9,404 nucleotides of DNA from DATFAS01 sp035254305 (lineage in GTDB: Bacteria; Bacillota; Bacilli; Aneurinibacillales; RAOX-1). The stretch lies in the NCBI GenBank assembly GCA_035254305.1, contig DATFAS010000110.1:1-9404 (forward strand), read 5' to 3'. The translations under genes were made by a program, and so were the position numbers. Each line of letters starts with the position of its first letter. The first letter of the stretch is position 1. Shown piece after piece: positions 6,588 through 9,404 of this stretch. The notes under the pieces are model-generated. The model had not been told where the DNA came from, ran no database searches, and was given only the letters and a program-made list of their open reading frames with translations.

Positions 6588-7678
6588 TCCAATATATGGA
6601 GGAATTTGCACCAAAAGCACTTGCCATGGAAGGGGATCGAATTGGCCTTCAGGTTGGTACATTAAATAAAGAAGTAAAGAAGGTAATGATTACTCTTGAT
6701 GTTTTAGAAAATGTTGTTGATGAGGCTATTGCTAATGCAGTGGATTTAATCATTGCTCATCATGCAGTGATTTTTAAACCCCTCAGAACACTGCGAACCG
6801 ATCAACCAGCTGGGAAATTATATGAAAAGCTTATCAAACATGATATAGCTGTTTACATAGCCCATACTAATCTCGACACAGCTGTCGGTGGTATTAATGA
6901 TCTTATGGCAGATGCCTTGCATCTTCAGAATACAGAGCCACTCGATATCATGTATACCGAAGCTATGAAGAAGATCGTGGTCTTCGTGCCCAAAACCCAT
7001 CATGATCAGGTGATGGAGGCTATGACTGAGGCTGGTGCAGGATGGATTGGTAATTACAGCCACTGTACGTTTACTACAGAAGGTGAAGGAACCTTTCTCC
7101 CACTTGAGGGGACAAACCCTTTTCTAGGTGAACAAGGAAAGCTTGAAAGAGTAAAAGAAATTCGCCTAGAGACAATTGTTTCGGTCGATAATATAAAAAG
7201 AGTAGTCAAGGCTATGTTTAAAGCCCATCCTTATGAAGAGGTAGCCTATGATATCTATCCGGTTGAACAGGTTGGGAAGAAATACGGATTGGGGAGAATT
7301 GGCTATTTAGGGGAGGCAGTTACATTACAGGAATTTGCTGAACAGGTGAAAAATGCTTTTGAAGTGAAGGGAGTACGTGTAGTAGGTGATCTTTCTACCC
7401 AAGTGAGAAAGGTGGCGGTATTAGGGGGAGATGGAAATAGCTTCATTCCTAAAGCTATCTTTCGAGGGGCAGATGTCATGGTGACAGGGGACGTCTATTA
7501 TCATACGGCACATGATGCAATGGCAGCAGGCCTATCCTTAGTAGATCCTGGACATAATGTAGAGAAGATTATGAAGTCTGCTATACAGCAATTCCTGATT
7601 GAAAAACTAAAAGTAGCGAAAAGTGAAACAGAAGTGATTGTGTCTGCTGTACACACGGATCCATTTACTTTTGTTTAA
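6563..7678 (+). CDS. yqfO: NIF3/DUF34 family protein YqfO with inserted PII-like domain
   Basis: Member of the NIF3-like family, often labelled 'GTP cyclohydrolase 1 type 2' though the physiological role is not settled. The fold binds a dinuclear metal centre. Likely ligands are visible: IIAHHAVIF (H66, H67), AHTNLD (H101, D105) and DPGHNVEK (H331, E334). Between the two halves, about 131-235, is the insert typical of Bacillus YqfO, resembling PII/CutA1 proteins (KKIVVFVPKTHHDQVMEAM, GNYSHCTF, AHPYEEVAYDIYPV). Length 371 aa matches the long form with this insert. ATG 6563 has a strong SD, AGAGGAGGT at 6548-6556, inside trmK. The trmK-yqfO pair is conserved in many Bacillota, which hints at a link with tRNA or metabolite repair; that is inference. 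Confidence 0.93.
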   Translation: MFSKGQTIIQYMEEFAPKALAMEGDRIGLQVGTLNKEVKKVMITLDVLENVVDEAIANAVDLIIAHHAVIFKPLRTLRTDQPAGKLYEKLIKHDIAVYIAHTNLDTAVGGINDLMADALHLQNTEPLDIMYTEAMKKIVVFVPKTHHDQVMEAMTEAGAGWIGNYSHCTFTTEGEGTFLPLEGTNPFLGEQGKLERVKEIRLETIVSVDNIKRVVKAMFKAHPYEEVAYDIYPVEQVGKKYGLGRIGYLGEAVTLQEFAEQVKNAFEVKGVRVVGDLSTQVRKVAVLGGDGNSFIPKAIFRGADVMVTGDVYYHTAHDAMAAGLSLVDPGHNVEKIMKSAIQQFLIEKLKVAKSETEVIVSAVHTDPFTFV

Positions 7679-7697
7679 TAGAAGGTGAACTTATCAA

Positions 7698-8522
7698 ATG
7701 GATTCTAGACAAATTAGTGAGTATATAAAGGGAATTCTGCATAATGAGTTGGATTTAGAAACATGGATAATCGAAATAAAGGATGAGCAGCTTTCCATCC
7801 GCCATCGAATATTGGAGGATGTTGGTTTTTCTATTTCTTTATCGGTTCTTTCAACAAAAATCAAGAATGAAAACGATAGGAGACCGTTAGATGAAGCAGC
7901 TACTAGGCTTGTGGAGATGGCTAAGGCAAGTCTAACGAAGAAAGATATAGCCTCAAACAAAGATGCTATCTATCCTGTTCTAAGAAGCCGTTCACACCCT
8001 AGGGAAAAGCAGGGAACCCAATATATTTATACTGAGCACACAGCAGAATCGCAAATTTTCTTTGCTTTAGATCTAGGTAAAACCTATGTACTTATCGATA
8101 AAAATATGTTGGCAGAGTCAGGATTAAGTGAAGAGGAGCTAGCAGATCTGGCACTTTCCAATCTTAAAAAATTAGATACATCCTATAAAGAAGATGAAGT
8201 GGCAGGAAATAAATTTTATTTCTTTAGTCAACGCGATGGCTACGCAGCTAGTCGTGTTCTCAATGATGAATTAATTTCCTTCATGAAACGAATGGTGGAG
8301 AAGGAGATGGGAGTAGCAATTCCACATCAGGATGTGCTGATTATCGCAGATATTCGCAATGATGTAGGATATAAGGTGCTTGCGAAGCTTACTATCGATT
8401 TCTGTGTAAAAGGAGATATTCCGATCTCCCCATTGCCTTTTATTCTGACGGAGGAGGGGCAATTGGAAGCTCTGATGATTCTTTCAAATCCAGGTGCTGC
8501 CCCAACAATTAAGAAAAAATAG
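7698..8522 (+). CDS. ytpQ: DUF1444 family protein YtpQ
   Basis: Conserved DUF1444 protein of unknown function, resembling B. subtilis YtpQ. Family blocks are IYPVLRS (91-97), YTEHTAES (111-118), FALDLGKTYVLID (122-134), EDEVAGNKFYFF (165-176), DGYAASRVLN (180-189) and PHQDVLIIADIRND (209-222). No signal peptide or membrane segment is visible, so it is probably cytoplasmic. Length 274 aa is close to the family norm of about 270. ATG 7698 is preceded by GAAGGTGA at 7681-7688, 9 bases away. It lies 19 bases after yqfO, so co-transcription is likely. In B. subtilis ytpQ sits elsewhere, near ytpP and ytpR, so this placement is a local difference. I cannot assign a reaction from the motifs. Confidence 0.9.
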   Translation: MDSRQISEYIKGILHNELDLETWIIEIKDEQLSIRHRILEDVGFSISLSVLSTKIKNENDRRPLDEAATRLVEMAKASLTKKDIASNKDAIYPVLRSRSHPREKQGTQYIYTEHTAESQIFFALDLGKTYVLIDKNMLAESGLSEEELADLALSNLKKLDTSYKEDEVAGNKFYFFSQRDGYAASRVLNDELISFMKRMVEKEMGVAIPHQDVLIIADIRNDVGYKVLAKLTIDFCVKGDIPISPLPFILTEEGQLEALMILSNPGAAPTIKKK

Positions 8523-8545
8523 GATGTGCCTGAAGGATGGCAAGC

Positions 8546-9404
8546 ATGAAGGAAGCTAATTTCATTCGCCTTCATGGGCGAGAGGTTTATTTTGAACAAT
8601 ATAAAACAGAAGATTCTCCTACTCCTTTTTGTTTTCTGCTTGTACACGGCTTTTTGGCTTGCACCTATAGTTTTCATCGACTGATTCCTTATCTTTCGCA
8701 GAAATATGATACCTATGCTATTGATTTAATTGGCTTTGGAAATAGTGAGAAACCATCCGATTTCGATTATTCTTATCGGAGTTATGCTTTGATCGTTCAT
8801 GAGTTTATCAACGAGATGGGACTGAAAAATGTTATTCTAATGGGCCATTCTATGGGAGGGCAGATTTGCCTCTATACAGCTCAGCAAGCTCCTAGTAGGG
8901 TTCATTCATTGGTGTTAGTTAATTGTTCTGGTTATATTGGAACAACTGAAACAACTTTAAAATATTTAAGTCATGTTCCCCTATTTCAATACCTAATAAA
9001 ATGGTGGCTGCACCGAGTAGATTTAAAAGAGATCAGAAAAAAAGCCGCAAAGATATTAAAATCAACTGTCTATGATGAGAACATTATTACAGAAGAAATG
9101 ATTCAAATTTATTCAAGACCTGTTAAAGACAAAAGTTTCAGTAATACCATAGTGGGACTATTACGGAACCGGGAGGGTGATATGTCAAGTAAGGATCTCG
9201 GTTCCATACCCCACCCGGTGCTGTTAATTTGGGGGGAAGAGGATCATATTGTTCCAGTAAAATTGGGTGTTCGGCTTCGTATGGATCTTCCAACGTCTAA
9301 ATTAATTGTTATTCCACGGGTAGGTCATCAAGTAATTGAAGAAATACCTTATCTCGTTTATGAGGAAATTGAACAATGGCTAATAGAAATTTCATGTGAT
9401 AAAC
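8546..9404 (+). CDS. Alpha/beta hydrolase, right end open at window edge
   Basis: Alpha/beta-hydrolase fold enzyme (esterase, lipase or C-C hydrolase type); substrate not predictable. The frame runs without a stop for 286 codons to the window end and is probably nearly complete. Visible marks: the oxyanion HG in LLVHGFLACTYSF (H34-G35), AIDLIGFGNSEKP (58-70), the nucleophile elbow MGHSMGG with Ser102, the acid in WGEEDHIVP (Asp233), and the histidine in RVGHQVIEEIP (His261). A helical cap region lies between about 132 and 215. No signal peptide is seen, so it is likely cytoplasmic. ATG 8546 has AAGGATGG at 8533-8540 with a 5-base gap. It starts 23 bases after ytpQ and probably belongs to the same unit. 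Only the last few residues and the stop are missing. Confidence 0.9.
   Translation, partial: MKEANFIRLHGREVYFEQYKTEDSPTPFCFLLVHGFLACTYSFHRLIPYLSQKYDTYAIDLIGFGNSEKPSDFDYSYRSYALIVHEFINEMGLKNVILMGHSMGGQICLYTAQQAPSRVHSLVLVNCSGYIGTTETTLKYLSHVPLFQYLIKWWLHRVDLKEIRKKAAKILKSTVYDENIITEEMIQIYSRPVKDKSFSNTIVGLLRNREGDMSSKDLGSIPHPVLLIWGEEDHIVPVKLGVRLRMDLPTSKLIVIPRVGHQVIEEIPYLVYEEIEQWLIEISCDK

Noticed and set aside
1..9404. Mobile element, CRISPR array, toxin-antitoxin or defence system
   Set aside because: No transposase, integrase, direct-repeat array, nuclease-type defence gene or compositional break is visible; all genes belong to conserved core or common families.

Overview
The window is a stretch of core chromosome from a low-G+C Gram-positive bacterium, most likely a member of the Bacillales. 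All genes lie on the + strand. The gene order ccpN - yqfL - yqxD - dnaG - sigA - trmK - yqfO follows the Bacillus subtilis macromolecular-synthesis region as I remember it. The proteins read as close relatives of the B. subtilis ones, strong Shine-Dalgarno sequences are common, and GTG and TTG starts occur. I see no insertion sequence, phage gene, CRISPR array, tRNA or rRNA.

Layout: bases 1-167 are an upstream leader. Unit 1 (about 168-1691) is the gluconeogenesis repressor CcpN followed by its partner YqfL, a PEP synthase/PPDK regulatory kinase-phosphorylase; it ends in a strong intrinsic terminator at 1704-1735. A gap of about 240 bases with short inverted repeats follows. Unit 2 (1931-5599) is the DUF188 protein YqxD, DNA primase DnaG and the housekeeping sigma factor SigA; it ends in a second strong terminator at 5618-5652. 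A gap of about 200 bases follows. Unit 3 (5859 to the right edge) holds the tRNA m1A22 methyltransferase TrmK, the overlapping NIF3-family protein YqfO, the DUF1444 protein YtpQ, and an alpha/beta hydrolase that is still open at the window end.

How the genes fit together: unit 1 controls carbon flow at the PEP/pyruvate node. Unit 2 supplies replication priming and general transcription initiation. Unit 3 begins with tRNA modification and continues into proteins of poorly defined function. The right end, with ytpQ and a hydrolase after yqfO, differs from the B. subtilis order I recall, where ispH follows yqfO, and no cytochrome c gene lies between sigA and trmK.

I found no convincing undescribed system. 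The points most worth a second look are the rearranged right end, the enlarged acidic N-terminal segment of SigA, the true start of DnaG, and the unexplained inverted repeats in the gaps flanking yqxD.
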